From: Pseudoalteromonas sp. FUC4
GTDB lineage: Bacteria > Pseudomonadota > Gammaproteobacteria > Enterobacterales > Alteromonadaceae
Direction of reading: 5' to 3'
Assembly (NCBI RefSeq): GCF_008370255.1
Contig: NZ_SEUI01000002.1
Location: 692,221-756,220 of the forward strand
Length of the DNA stretch: 64,000 nt
The position numbers and the translations under genes are program-made. The notes beneath the pieces were generated by a model. It did no database searches, had not been told where the DNA came from, and saw only the letters and a list, made by a program, of their open reading frames with translations. Shown here piece after piece: positions 35,007-44,424 of this stretch (positions are counted from its first letter, which is position 1; each line of letters begins with the position of its first letter).

Positions 35007-35779
35007 TGTATAAACTACTAATAACAATAACATTACTGGGTTTGAGCGGCTGTGCAAGTTTGGGAAATCTTATTCCACCATCACAGCAAAAAGCAATTAG
35101 TCTGGAGCCAACTGAGTTATTTGCAGATCTAAAAAACCTACCTAAACCTGTCGGTAGTATTCCGGTATCGGTTTACTCATTTAGAGATCAAACCGGCCAA
35201 TATAAGCCGCAAACTAACGTAAGCTCATTTTCGACGGCCGTAACTCAAGGTGCTAACTCAATACTTGTACAAGCACTGCATGAATCAGATTGGTTCACGC
35301 CGGTAGAGCGTGAGGGTTTACAAAATATTTTAACTGAGCGAAAAATTATTCGAGCAGGCCAAGGAGATAATCCTAACCAAGCTGATTTACCACCGCTTAC
35401 CACTGCCAAAATTATTTTAGAAGGCGGTATTATAAGCTACGACACCAATGTAAAAACAGGTGGTTTAGGTATGGAGTACTTTGGTATAGGCGCCTCTGAG
35501 CTTTATCGTGAAGATGCTATTTCAATATATCTACGCGCTGTTGATGTTCGAACAGGCCAAGTATTACTGAGTGTAGCCACCAGCAAAAAAGTATTAAGCC
35601 AAGAAATGCGTGCAGGATTTTTTAGATACGTGAGTTACAAACGTTTAGCCGAAGCTGAAGCGGGCTTTAGCGACAACGAACCTATGAGCATTTGTGTAAC
35701 ACAAGCAATAGAAAAAGCACTTACAGACCTTATAACAAAAGGTATTGATAAAGGCTTATGGGCTAAAAAAGTGAGCTAA
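35006..35779 (+). CDS. csgG: Curli secretion channel lipoprotein CsgG
   Basis: 257 residues. Lipobox LSGC at Cys16 to 17 marks an outer-membrane lipoprotein. Landmarks of CsgG are LPKPVGSIPVSVYSFRDQTGQY, WFTPVEREGLQNILTERKI, AKIILEGGIISYDTN and GIGASELYREDAISIYLRAVDV. It forms the nonameric pore that exports the curlin protein. A bidirectional terminator follows. Confidence 0.95.
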   Translation: MYKLLITITLLGLSGCASLGNLIPPSQQKAISLEPTELFADLKNLPKPVGSIPVSVYSFRDQTGQYKPQTNVSSFSTAVTQGANSILVQALHESDWFTPVEREGLQNILTERKIIRAGQGDNPNQADLPPLTTAKIILEGGIISYDTNVKTGGLGMEYFGIGASELYREDAISIYLRAVDVRTGQVLLSVATSKKVLSQEMRAGFFRYVSYKRLAEAEAGFSDNEPMSICVTQAIEKALTDLITKGIDKGLWAKKVS

Positions 35780-35802
35780 TCACACAGACAGTGATAACAA
35801 AT

Positions 35803-35829
35803 AAAAAGGCTACGCAAAGTAGCCTTTTT
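35803..35829. terminator. Bidirectional terminator between csgG and csgD-like gene
   Basis: AAAAAGGCTAC / GTAGCCTTTTT, loop GCAAA, with A- and T-runs on the two sides. It serves both converging transcripts. Confidence 0.92.
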
Positions 35830-35854
35830 ATAGGAAAATTTAATGCTAAATAAG

Positions 35855-36544
35855 CTATTTAGCCATTGGCAATAATACAGAAACATAGCGCTGAGCCCAA
35901 TTAGCGAGTTCTACCCTATTGCGTGAGTTCGTTTTTTTAAACGCACTGTATAGATGTGTTTTTACGGTATGGTCACTAATATTGAGTTTATCTGCAATGG
36001 TATGGTTACTCGCACCTTGTGCAATTAGATGAATTACAGATTTTTCTCGCTTTGTTAAATGATCGTAATCGTCCTGCTTTAATTCAATATCGTCGTGTAG
36101 ACCATTAAACGACGAGGCCACAGCTAAAATATCGTTAAATGCTTTTGAAATCACTTTACGCGTAAACCAAAGCTCGCCGCTATTAACCCGAACTAGCCCT
36201 TTAAAAATATCCTCTGGTGCATCAGATTTATAAAAAACGCCATTAAAATGGTTAAGTAACAAGTTTTGCTCGCATACATCTTCTCTATCAACGTTAAAAA
36301 TGACAACACTATAATGTTTAGATAAACAGATAAGATCTGCTGGAATGAGGTCTTGCCATTTGCTTTTAGCACCGTCAATTAAAAATAGATCATAATTAGC
36401 TCGCAGCTCTACTTTAGGTACAACATCATCCATTTTAATATCACCGAACAGAGCTTGCAGTGTTCTTAAAATAATTGCGTAATTGTGTGAATGAAAAGAT
36501 GATTGAAATGTTGTTTTTACAAATACTGAGTTGATATGAGGCAT
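35855..36544 (-). CDS. csgD: LuxR-family regulator, CsgD-like
   Basis: About 229 residues from the ATG at 36544 (AAGG 9 bases upstream; an ATG at 36553 is possible). The N-terminal half is a receiver-like domain without a clear phospho-Asp site. The C-terminal LuxR HTH reads LTKREKSVIHLIAQGASNHT IADKLNISDHTVKTHLYSAF. CsgD activates curli genes in enterobacteria. Its convergent position next to csgG makes it the likely controller of this locus. The 36554-36793 gap shows no gene. Confidence 0.8.
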   Translation of the reverse strand: MPHINSVFVKTTFQSSFHSHNYAIILRTLQALFGDIKMDDVVPKVELRANYDLFLIDGAKSKWQDLIPADLICLSKHYSVVIFNVDREDVCEQNLLLNHFNGVFYKSDAPEDIFKGLVRVNSGELWFTRKVISKAFNDILAVASSFNGLHDDIELKQDDYDHLTKREKSVIHLIAQGASNHTIADKLNISDHTVKTHLYSAFKKTNSRNRVELANWAQRYVSVLLPMAK

Positions 36545-36793
36545 AGATTTCATCCTTGAAACATTTATATTACATTACCTAAATCAAATACAACTTACAA
36601 TGAGATTTTGGTATTAAAATAAAGTTATCGCTTCTCACCCTAAAACAGATAAAAGCCCATTAAATCAATGTATAACCTACATTGCCTTTGTCTTTACAAT
36701 TGCTTTTGTAAGATAAATAACAGATCGGATTAGTAGTTTAGTAATTCTTAAAACCTTAAATATACATTATCGTAAACTAAGCTTTATGGGTAA

Positions 36794-37315
36794 TTACTCT
36801 ATCGTCGCTTTTAATTTATTCAGCGCATCAACCGAAAAACCTCGATCATAAAAATATAATATTTCGCCACTGTTATTAATAAGTACTACACGAGAGTTAT
36901 TAGGGCTTTCATTACCTGTAAATTTTTGAACCGCTTCACCATCTTTATAAATAGTGATTACTCCGCCCCATAATTCTTTAGGGATGCCTTTGCGCATACC
37001 ACTGTCTATAAATGTACTGAACATGCGTGGCGCCATGCCCGCAATAGTAGGTAGCTCGTAGGTAGGAAGCGTAACGCCCGCCATGTCTAAGCCAATTAAC
37101 CAACGGTCTATATCAAACTGGCTGTCTTGCTTGTAACCAATAAGCAGTAGTGTTTTATCTGCTTTAAAGTCGCTAGGTATAGTTACCATACTTTGTTCTA
37201 GGCTTTCGCCGCTAATGCTTGGAAACTGTTTACCTGTTATTTGTTGGTTTGGGTACTGTGTGGTACAAGCGCTAAGTAATAAAAATGCAAAAGCACTTAA
37301 TATTAATTTGATCAT
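36794..37315 (-). CDS. Thioredoxin-fold-like lipoprotein of unknown function
   Basis: About 173 residues from the ATG at 37315 (AGG upstream). Lipobox LLSAC gives a membrane-anchored lipoprotein. The body (TLLLIGYKQDSQFDIDRWL, PRMFSTFIDSGMRKGIP, RVVLINNSGEILYFYDRGF) has the strand order of peroxiredoxin/thioredoxin-like proteins but no CxxC. This is a fold guess; no precise family is recognised. It lies 57 bases after the EAL gene stop. Confidence 0.6.
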   Translation of the reverse strand: MIKLILSAFAFLLLSACTTQYPNQQITGKQFPSISGESLEQSMVTIPSDFKADKTLLLIGYKQDSQFDIDRWLIGLDMAGVTLPTYELPTIAGMAPRMFSTFIDSGMRKGIPKELWGGVITIYKDGEAVQKFTGNESPNNSRVVLINNSGEILYFYDRGFSVDALNKLKATIE

Positions 37316-37371
37316 AATAAACCTAAGATTTTTAAATTTCATAACGATACGTTTAGTATGGCAACTGAGAT

Positions 37372-38910
37372 CTAAAAATGTTGATTAGCTATGTAACTTT
37401 TAAATTTAGACGCGGTCATAGCCTTACCATACTTCCAGCCTTGTCCGTAATGCACACCCGCTGTTTTTAAAATTGCTTCTTGTTCTGAGGTTTCAATGCC
37501 TTCAGCTACACAGGTATAATTAAACTTATGCACAAGTTCCATAATATTTGGGATCATAGAGGCTTTTAAGCCCTCAGTTGCTATATCTTGAACAAACGTA
37601 CGGTCAATTTTAAGTTGATGAAAACTCAAATTTTGTAAATTTCTTAAATTCGAATAACCCGTACCAAAGTCATCTAATGATAAGTTAAACCCCGATTCAA
37701 CTAATGTTCTTAAATGAGCATGCGCAATGCTTGTATCAAGGTATTCGTCTTCGGTTATCTCTAAACAAATAATAAAGCGTGAATTGGTAAGCTCTGTTAT
37801 TTTCGGCAGTAACGACACATTACCTTGCTCTACATCGCACGGAAATATATTAAGCGATACTTTGAAGCCCTCTGGTAATGCTTCTATTGAGGTAAGTTCT
37901 TTCATAGCAGTCGCTATCATTGTCTCAGTAAAAACCCAAGTTAAATGGTTTTTCCTGATAACCGGAATAAACTCATCTGGGAATAAAGCCCCATACTTAT
38001 CCTCAAAACGCGCAAGCACCTCACAACCAACCAGCTTGCCATTTTGCAAACAAATAATGGGCTGGTAAGTCCAATAAAATGATCCCTTTTTAAGCCCTTT
38101 ACGGATACGCTGGTTAGTAGAGCGACGTGCAGCAATTCTTGCATCAACAATTAGTGCAGTCGATATGCCCGCTAAACAGGTTAAAATTAACGAAATTATT
38201 AATAATAAGTAATTATTAGAAAAAAACAGACTCCAAGGTAAGTGCACTACTACACAATAATGACTATTTGTAGAGCTGCAAACTGAATTAGTTGAGTAAG
38301 GAAAGAAAACATTACTTTTTACCTGCTGATACACCCCCTCTTTACCCGCTAAATGATGTAAAGCATTTGGTGCTTTATAAATAACCTCCCAATCTGGCGC
38401 AATAATTCCGATATTGGTAAAAGGCGTGCTCTGCATAATTAAATTATAGTCACCTTGCCTGACTATAATTACTTCCATAGGGCGTTCACTAAATAATAAT
38501 AAATAAAGCTCCGGCTCAAAACGAACTCTCACCTGTTCATCATCTCGAATAAAGTCAGGCTGTTTGTCATTAATTGGTTTACTTAATAAGCCTGCCCCCG
38601 TAGTGCAAACTAGCTGGTTATCTTTAAAAAAGCCTATATCAATTACATATTTTGCGTCAAATAAAGCGCGGCGCATCTCAAGAAGAGTAGCGTTATCACA
38701 CTGTTTAAATGCCAGCTTATTTAATGGAGTAAGAATTCGACGCCTCTCGGCAACTGCAGCCTCTATATGAGTTAGAATATACTCAGCATCAGATTTTGTT
38801 TGTGCTGTTAACTGCTGCGCTGAAAAGTAGAGCAAAATAAAGCAGCCAGTTACAAAAACTAACCCTCCGGTTAAAACGGCTATAATAGATTTTTGTTGGT
38901 ACTTTTTCAT
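37372..38910 (-). CDS. c-di-GMP phosphodiesterase, CSS-motif sensor plus EAL domain
   Basis: 512 residues. Membrane helices near 10-32 and 232-255 flank a periplasmic CSS-type domain whose Ser/Cys motif appears as SVCSSTNSHYC. The EAL domain (from about 270) keeps the catalytic set: EVLAR (EAL position), LNIFP, EITED, LDDFGTGYSN, KIDRTFV and AEGIET, then GQGWKYGKA. It should therefore be active against c-di-GMP. CSS-EAL enzymes are controlled by periplasmic thiol state. It sits near the curli locus, which c-di-GMP commonly controls, although no direct link is visible. Confidence 0.9.
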   Translation of the reverse strand: MKKYQQKSIIAVLTGGLVFVTGCFILLYFSAQQLTAQTKSDAEYILTHIEAAVAERRRILTPLNKLAFKQCDNATLLEMRRALFDAKYVIDIGFFKDNQLVCTTGAGLLSKPINDKQPDFIRDDEQVRVRFEPELYLLLFSERPMEVIIVRQGDYNLIMQSTPFTNIGIIAPDWEVIYKAPNALHHLAGKEGVYQQVKSNVFFPYSTNSVCSSTNSHYCVVVHLPWSLFFSNNYLLLIISLILTCLAGISTALIVDARIAARRSTNQRIRKGLKKGSFYWTYQPIICLQNGKLVGCEVLARFEDKYGALFPDEFIPVIRKNHLTWVFTETMIATAMKELTSIEALPEGFKVSLNIFPCDVEQGNVSLLPKITELTNSRFIICLEITEDEYLDTSIAHAHLRTLVESGFNLSLDDFGTGYSNLRNLQNLSFHQLKIDRTFVQDIATEGLKASMIPNIMELVHKFNYTCVAEGIETSEQEAILKTAGVHYGQGWKYGKAMTASKFKSYIANQHF

Positions 38911-38989
38911 AGCATCCCGAGGTTATTAATTTATATCACTACTTTATTTAGATGATTGCATAAGTCGCACTAAACTCAAATAGATAGCT

Positions 38990-39625
38990 TTAACAATCAG
39001 TGAAAAAATCTTTAACTAAATGAGCCATTTTTAAACTTATAACCAAATGTTGATTATTGTCAAAATGGATACCATCACCACCTGTCATGTTAATAAACGT
39101 ATTAAAATCGATGTAAGTACATTTATTATTAGCCGTCACACGCTTAAATTCATCAGAGAGATCTTTTGCTTTTATATCGGCATCTTTATAAATACGTGAA
39201 TACTGCTCGGTAACTCTTACTTCAGGTGGGCTGGAGATAATAATTTTAGGGGCTTGTAAAGTACTACTTTGTTGATAATAAGTATGTATTGAGCTAATTA
39301 AATCATTCAAGCCGTCGGCTATTAAAATAGGTGTTAAATTAAAGCGCTTTTTAAGATCGTTCGTACCAAGAGCAATAATAATAAAGTCGATATCATATCT
39401 CTCTAAATAAGGCTTTAAATAACTAACACCACTTAGCACACCATCAAAAGGCGGATTATGTACTAAAGTACGATTAGGTTGCCCCGCCTCAATTACAGTA
39501 AAGTCACACCCTAAGTTTTTAGCTAATAGCGATGTCCAGCGGGTATTTTCATCAAAACGTTTACCCGTTATAGGGTTTAATCCCCAGGTATTAGAATCGC
39601 CAAAGCAGAGTATGTTTTTTGTCAT
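38990..39625 (-). CDS. SGNH/GDSL-family hydrolase (arylesterase-like)
   Basis: 211 residues. Block I ILCFGDSNTWG carries the nucleophile Ser, block III GTNDLKK the Asn, and block V GGDGIHFD the Asp-His pair. There is no signal peptide, so it is cytosolic. Such enzymes hydrolyse esters or thioesters; the substrate is unknown. It lies 8 bases after the DsrE-like gene. Confidence 0.85.
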   Translation of the reverse strand: MTKNILCFGDSNTWGLNPITGKRFDENTRWTSLLAKNLGCDFTVIEAGQPNRTLVHNPPFDGVLSGVSYLKPYLERYDIDFIIIALGTNDLKKRFNLTPILIADGLNDLISSIHTYYQQSSTLQAPKIIISSPPEVRVTEQYSRIYKDADIKAKDLSDEFKRVTANNKCTYIDFNTFINMTGGDGIHFDNNQHLVISLKMAHLVKDFFTDC

Positions 39626-39633
39626 TTGAGTCT

Positions 39634-40143
39634 TTAAAATGGATTGAGTGTATAACCTTGTTGTTGTAACTGAGCATGTGCTGTCATCGCCGAAAGTGAC
39701 ATTTTCACACCTTCGATTAGTTGCTCTGGCGCTACTTTATAATGTGTCGCCGACTGCCCACATACATAAACCACAGTGTTACTAGCAAGTAATTGCTCGA
39801 TCAACGCTTGGTTTTTATTATCAACATTAAAGCGTTTTTTGTATTCTTTATTGGCAAGCACGTCAACACTTGCGCTCCCGTGCACGACTAACGCAAGTTG
39901 TATATTTTCAGGCTTTACACCATGCGATACATGCATGTTAATAAAACGCGCTAGTGAATTCATCGAATTATTCTGCTCGCCTTTTTTAGCGCTATCAGCA
40001 ACATCAAAAGCTATTTTAAATACGGTAGAATCATTAATCGGTGCATGCTGAGGTACATTATAAAAGTTACCAAAGCCTTTAATAGTATTGTCAGCCGCTT
40101 GCGAAAATGGGCTGATAAGTAAAAGTATTAATAGGTATTTCAT
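39634..40143 (-). CDS. Periplasmic DsrE/DsrF-like protein
   Basis: 169 residues from the ATG at 40143 with AGGA 7 bases upstream. The signal peptide is MKYLLILLLISPFSQAA. The DsrE fold is seen in FKIAFDVAD, NIQLALVVHG and NTVVYVCGQSATHYKV, with a Cys at the position that carries sulfur in DsrE-type proteins. The role may be in sulfur or redox chemistry in the periplasm. It forms a pair with the SGNH hydrolase gene. Confidence 0.8.
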   Translation of the reverse strand: MKYLLILLLISPFSQAADNTIKGFGNFYNVPQHAPINDSTVFKIAFDVADSAKKGEQNNSMNSLARFINMHVSHGVKPENIQLALVVHGSASVDVLANKEYKKRFNVDNKNQALIEQLLASNTVVYVCGQSATHYKVAPEQLIEGVKMSLSAMTAHAQLQQQGYTLNPF

Positions 40144-40256
40144 AAGCAATCCTGTGTTTTAAATAAGTTAACTTATTTATAAAAATAACAGAAGCAAAGA
40201 AAAAAGGCTGCAATTTAAGCAACCTTTTGGGTACTTTTATGGCTATGGTTAATAAA

Positions 40257-40851
40257 CTACATGCCTAAATAGCTAAACGTATTTTTAAACTGCTCTATAA
40301 AACAAGCGGGAGCTTCGGTTGATGACGCATTTGAAAGCACTGAAAAATGCTTACCACGTAAACTACGAAGTTTTGGTTTTAATACTTCATCGTCCATGTA
40401 ATCGGTTATTCTATCAATAAATAATTTCATTTGTACTGTGGTGCTGTACCAATAAACGGGTGAGGCAAACACCCAATGGTCATACTTTAAAAGTGCTTCA
40501 AATACGGCGTAAAAATCATCATCTTTATAGTTTTTGTTATAACAGTATGGTGCCATTTTGTAATAATCTAAGCATATTACCCGCACATTATTTTGCTCTG
40601 TAAATCCGTTAACGTGCGCCTGTGTATTACCATTTTTACGTGCGCTTGATTAATACCAACCCGCAATAATACTTAATCATTTTGCGGGGCTAAACGCGTC
40701 GCTACCTGCGTTAAAAAACTCTCATTTAGGACAACTAAATAGCGAATTTTTTGCCTAGCTATCAACGCGTTTTTCCACCCTCAAAATAGCTCACTTAATT
40801 AAGCGAGTTGGTATAAATAATAACAGTGCTACGCTCAAGTTTTTGTTGCAT
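40257..40851 (-). pseudogene. Flavodoxin-fold NAD(P)H/FMN reductase split by a MITE
   Basis: The start ATG at 40851 follows AGGAG and encodes MQQKLERSTVIIY. The 162-bp MITE at 40653-40814 then interrupts it and brings an in-frame stop. Beyond it the frame resumes with SSARKNGNTQAHV (the FMN phosphate loop), CLDYYKMAPYCY and FASPVYWYSTTVQMKLFIDR. The two pieces fit one reductase of about 140 residues. A downstream GTG at 40586 could start a shorter, loop-less protein that is unlikely to bind FMN. The SoxR box at 40891-40908 and the divergent soxR show that it was a SoxR target. Confidence 0.85.
40653..40814. mobile_element. 162-bp MITE-like element (ATACCAAC ends)
   Basis: The ends ATACCAACCCGC and GCGAGTTGGTAT are inverted repeats with 11 of 12 matches. 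The inside has AACGCGTCGC and CAACGCGTTTT segments and no gene. It is inserted in the 5' part of the reductase gene. Confidence 0.85.
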
Positions 40852-40890
40852 TTAGTTAACTCCTTTTTTAATGTTGAAAGAAGCTTAAAA

Positions 40891-40908
40891 CCTCAAGTTA
40901 TATTGAGG
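40891..40908. promoter_or_regulatory. soxR box: SoxR box
   Basis: CCTCAAGTTATATTGAGG matches the E. coli soxS operator CCTCAAGTTAACTTGAGG at 16 of 18 positions. On the minus strand it lies between TTTCCC and TTTTAAG, like the -35 and -10 of a long-spacer SoxR promoter, so it should drive the reductase gene. It is 21 bases before soxR and may also autoregulate it. Confidence 0.9.
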
Positions 40909-40929
40909 GAAAACGGGAATTTAAAAATA

Positions 40930-41415
40930 ATGCAAGCAGATCAAAAAAAACTAACAGAGGCCAACTTAACGGTTGGTTATGTAGCCAAACGTAGCGGCGT
41001 AAAAGTATCAACTCTGCACTTTTACGAAACAAAACATTTGATAAGAAGTTGGCGAAATAGCGGCAATCAGCGACGTTATAAACCCGACGTATTACGCCGA
41101 GTAGCGGTTATAAAAGCGGCACAAGCGATGGGAATTACACTCGATGAAATTAAAAATACCTTAGCCACCCTACCCGACAACCGCACACCAACAAAACAAG
41201 ACTGGTCAGCACTTTCAAAGCGTTGGCGAGCTCAGCTTGATGAGCGCATTGCACATATGCAGCGTTTACGCGACCGCGTTGATGGTTGCATAGGTTGCGG
41301 CTGTTTATCGCTCAAAAGCTGCCCTATTTATAATAAGGATGATCATTTAGGCGAGAATAAAAGCGGTGCTGTGCTTTTAAAGTCAGATCCTTTATCTGTG
41401 AAAAATAAAGCTTAA
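40930..41415 (+). CDS. soxR: Redox-sensitive transcriptional regulator SoxR
   Basis: 161 residues from the ATG at 40930; an upstream start would run through the SoxR box. The MerR-type HTH is LTVGYVAKRSGVKVSTLHFY. The [2Fe-2S] cysteines are C120-x2-C123-x-C125-x5-C131 in CIGCGCLSLKSC, as in SoxR. SoxR is activated by oxidation or nitrosylation of the cluster by redox-cycling compounds. Its expected target is the divergent reductase, which is now interrupted. Confidence 0.95.
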   Translation: MQADQKKLTEANLTVGYVAKRSGVKVSTLHFYETKHLIRSWRNSGNQRRYKPDVLRRVAVIKAAQAMGITLDEIKNTLATLPDNRTPTKQDWSALSKRWRAQLDERIAHMQRLRDRVDGCIGCGCLSLKSCPIYNKDDHLGENKSGAVLLKSDPLSVKNKA

Positions 41416-41967
41416 TTTTTTGCTAAAGTGAAAACAGGTTATCCATAATCTCAGTATTATCAATTATATAATGATCAATACACTTGCCTTATGCGATAAA
41501 CAAAGCCTTACCCATACATATTAATTACTTACATTTAATTTAGATAATATCATGCCCGCTTATTTTATTTTTAGCTCAACAGTTAACCAACCCAGCCAAA
41601 TACATAGGTCATTAATCAATTATACCCGCACCTAATGTGTATGTTTTTTGTAGTACTTTGTAGTCTCGCCATTACATTTGCAATCATTTCTTTAATTAAT
41701 ATATTTAATCCATTTTTTTGCAGCAATTAATTTTTTAAAAAAGCAATATAAAAATCATAATAAACCAACCTCCTTTAAAACCTGCAGTTAAAGCACATAA
41801 ATAACAGTCACTTATAGATTTAAGTAAAAACTCTATTTCTATAAATAGAAAACAACTTATAATAAAACTTAAATAATAGAAACGCCTTTTATATTAATAA
41901 ATATTTAATATATCCCTATCTATAATTTTATATTTCGAAATTATTCACTTTTGTTTGGGTTTTATAC
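41416..41967. other. 550-base gap without a gene
   Basis: AT-rich, with no open frame, repeat or terminator that I can defend. It presumably carries the promoter of the chemoreceptor gene. Confidence 0.5.
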
Positions 41968-43587
41968 ATGCTTAGAAAAATATCAATCCGACTGCGCTCG
42001 GCGCTCGCCTTTAGCTTTATAGGGTTATTAGTTATTATTGTTGGCTTAGTTTTAATATTTAGACTTAACCTATTAAATACCGAAATTAATACTATTGCAG
42101 AAACTAACGTGCCAGCACTTGAAACCTCTCTAATTATCCTTTCAGACTTTTATAATTTAAGGTTGCAAAATAGCAATGTAATTAATGCAACTGAAGCGAA
42201 TCAATTTTCATACAAACAAATTTTCGATAATACAAAGCACACGTTACTCGATAATATAAAAAAAATGGCGCCACTGCTTAATACTAAAAATGAAAAACAC
42301 AAATTAGAAGTGATTGAATCTGATATTTATAAATTTTTATCTCTACAAAATCAGCAAATTGAATTATTAGCTGAAAATAACTTACAAGGCGTTCAAAGCC
42401 TTCAAGAGAATGAGATGAAGCAGGTTCGTGATGGCGTAACGCAAGCTATTAGTAGTATTGTAAAAAGTCAGCAAGCAAATATTCGTGATGGTAAAATTAA
42501 AGCACAATACGTTTTTGACCAATCCGTTTTTTTTGCTTGGATCACATTAATTGTCGCCATTATTTTAGTTTGGTTTTTTGCTTGGTCGTTTACCAGAAGT
42601 ATTATAAAGCCTATGCGTAACGTTTTACATTTAGCGCAGTCCATAGCCCGAGGCGATTTAACCCAATCGATTAGCGATGAAGGGAATGATGAAACCACAA
42701 GCATGATTATAGCACTGAGTCAGATGCAACAAACGCTCAGAAATACCATTAATAAAATTCAAGACTCATCTCATAACTTAGTCTCTACATCAGAAGAGCT
42801 AAGCGTTGTTACTGAGCAATCAACGCAGGGTATCATTTCGCAAAATGAGCAGTTAGAGCAAGCTATTTCCGCAGTTACCGAGTTAACAGTTTCAGCTGAA
42901 CACGTTGCGCAAAGCTCAGCCGACACATCTCGAGAGTCAGACTCAGCAAATGAACAAGCGCTAGCTGGCTTAAAACAAGTAGAAGATACAGTAACGACTA
43001 TTACCGCTCTTCTTAGTGAAATCGATAAAACTCAAGACGGTATCAAAAACTTAGCCACAGAGGTCAATAAAATAGGATCGGTGCTTGATGTGATCAGAGA
43101 TGTAACCGATCAAACGAATCTACTGGCTGTCAATGCCGCGATTGAAGCAGCAAGAGCAGGTAGTTATGGCCGAGGCTTTGCTGTTGTAGCTGATGGTGTT
43201 CGTGCATTAGCCCATAGAACGAGTGAATCAACAAAAGAAATAGAGCTAATGATTCAGTCAGTTCAAAGTGGAACTAAAAACACAGTAATTTCAGTACAAA
43301 GCAGCCATGACAAAGCACAAAAAAGCTTAGATATATCACAGTTAGCAGGCAAAGCTTTAATAGAGATAACGACTGCTGTTGCGCATATAAACAGTCAAAA
43401 TGCGACAATTGCATCTTCAGCTCACGAACAAGCAAATGTATCTCGTGAAATTGATAAAAACTTGCTAGTAATACGAGACGTAGCTGCAGAAGTAGCCTCT
43501 GGCGCTACACAAACTAACATGTCGAGCCATGAACTTTCTCGTTTAGCCGACTCGCTAGATGACTTAATCAAACAATTTAAAGTTTAA
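41968..43587 (+). CDS. Methyl-accepting chemotaxis protein, four-helix-bundle sensor
   Basis: 539 residues. Membrane helices at about 10-31 and 188-210 flank a periplasmic helical-bundle domain of about 155 residues. A HAMP follows ([22 protein letters not shown]), then the signalling domain. The tip reads [35 protein letters not shown], where most receptors have AGEYGRGF and DEVR. Two conserved acidic residues are thus Ser and Gly. There is no C-terminal CheR pentapeptide. Confidence 0.9.
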   Translation: MLRKISIRLRSALAFSFIGLLVIIVGLVLIFRLNLLNTEINTIAETNVPALETSLIILSDFYNLRLQNSNVINATEANQFSYKQIFDNTKHTLLDNIKKMAPLLNTKNEKHKLEVIESDIYKFLSLQNQQIELLAENNLQGVQSLQENEMKQVRDGVTQAISSIVKSQQANIRDGKIKAQYVFDQSVFFAWITLIVAIILVWFFAWSFTRSIIKPMRNVLHLAQSIARGDLTQSISDEGNDETTSMIIALSQMQQTLRNTINKIQDSSHNLVSTSEELSVVTEQSTQGIISQNEQLEQAISAVTELTVSAEHVAQSSADTSRESDSANEQALAGLKQVEDTVTTITALLSEIDKTQDGIKNLATEVNKIGSVLDVIRDVTDQTNLLAVNAAIEAARAGSYGRGFAVVADGVRALAHRTSESTKEIELMIQSVQSGTKNTVISVQSSHDKAQKSLDISQLAGKALIEITTAVAHINSQNATIASSAHEQANVSREIDKNLLVIRDVAAEVASGATQTNMSSHELSRLADSLDDLIKQFKV

Positions 43588-43782
43588 AATAGTTCTGCCT
43601 TAGCTTAAATACTCACTTTATTAGGTATTTAAGCTGGGTAAAAACCTACCAGATGGCTATTCGTAGATGCTGGTATATATATGTGGAAATATCTCCAATA
43701 TAAGAAGTGGTATTGCTAACTGGCTAATTTTTAAGTATTCTTGCGTGCCTAAAAAGGAAGCGAAAATTTAAGGAATAAGCTA

Positions 43783-44424
43783 TTGGAACCAACTAATCAA
43801 ACCCCAGAAAACAATACAAAACCACCTGTAGTTACTCAAAAACTCACTCAAGCCCTTAAAACGGTCGATCATAAAGAGCTCAAAAGTACTGGTTTTTGGT
43901 TAAATCAATTTTTTATGGTTATTTCTACCGTATTTGGTGTTTTTTTAGCGGCTCAAAGCGGTTTAGAACAAGCACTTAAGTTTGATTCATTTAGTAAAAT
44001 GGAAGATAACTATTATTTACGTACATCACTTTATGACGAAGTTAATGATAATGCCAACACGGTAGCCGAATATGCAGAACGCTTAGCGAAGAGCCCACCA
44101 ACATCAGAGATGGAGTTTTTTAAACCGACACTTGAGCAGTATATATGGAAAACAATGCAATTTTCTCCTACTACGCTTGAAACACCGAGTGAGTTTTTAA
44201 CTAGAATACGTCGGTTTTATTCTCGAGCCGACTTTATCATTAATGCCGCAATAAATCGCAAAATATCTGCTAAGCAAGCCTCTATAGAATTAGCAAAAAT
44301 AACAGACTTGATTAAAACTCAAACACTACCAGCATTAAAAAATAGCGCTAAACAATTAAAAATGGAATTACAGCAGAATGATATTTCTGTTGGTTCGTTA
44401 AAGGAACTTGAAAATGCTAACTAA
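43783..44424 (+). CDS. Hypothetical membrane-anchored protein upstream of rhomboid gene
   Basis: 213 residues from a TTG with AAGGA about 9 bases upstream. A polar 45-residue N-terminus is followed by one membrane helix (FFMVISTVFGVFLAAQ) and a helical C-terminal domain. No family recognised. It overlaps the rhomboid-fusion gene by 11 bases, so the two products probably act together; it might be a substrate or partner of the protease. Confidence 0.65.
   Translation: MEPTNQTPENNTKPPVVTQKLTQALKTVDHKELKSTGFWLNQFFMVISTVFGVFLAAQSGLEQALKFDSFSKMEDNYYLRTSLYDEVNDNANTVAEYAERLAKSPPTSEMEFFKPTLEQYIWKTMQFSPTTLETPSEFLTRIRRFYSRADFIINAAINRKISAKQASIELAKITDLIKTQTLPALKNSAKQLKMELQQNDISVGSLKELENAN

Noticed and set aside
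37372..38910. Degenerate (inactive) EAL domain because of EVLAR instead of EVLLR
   Set aside because: The third position of that motif varies in active enzymes, and all metal and catalytic residues that I can identify are present.
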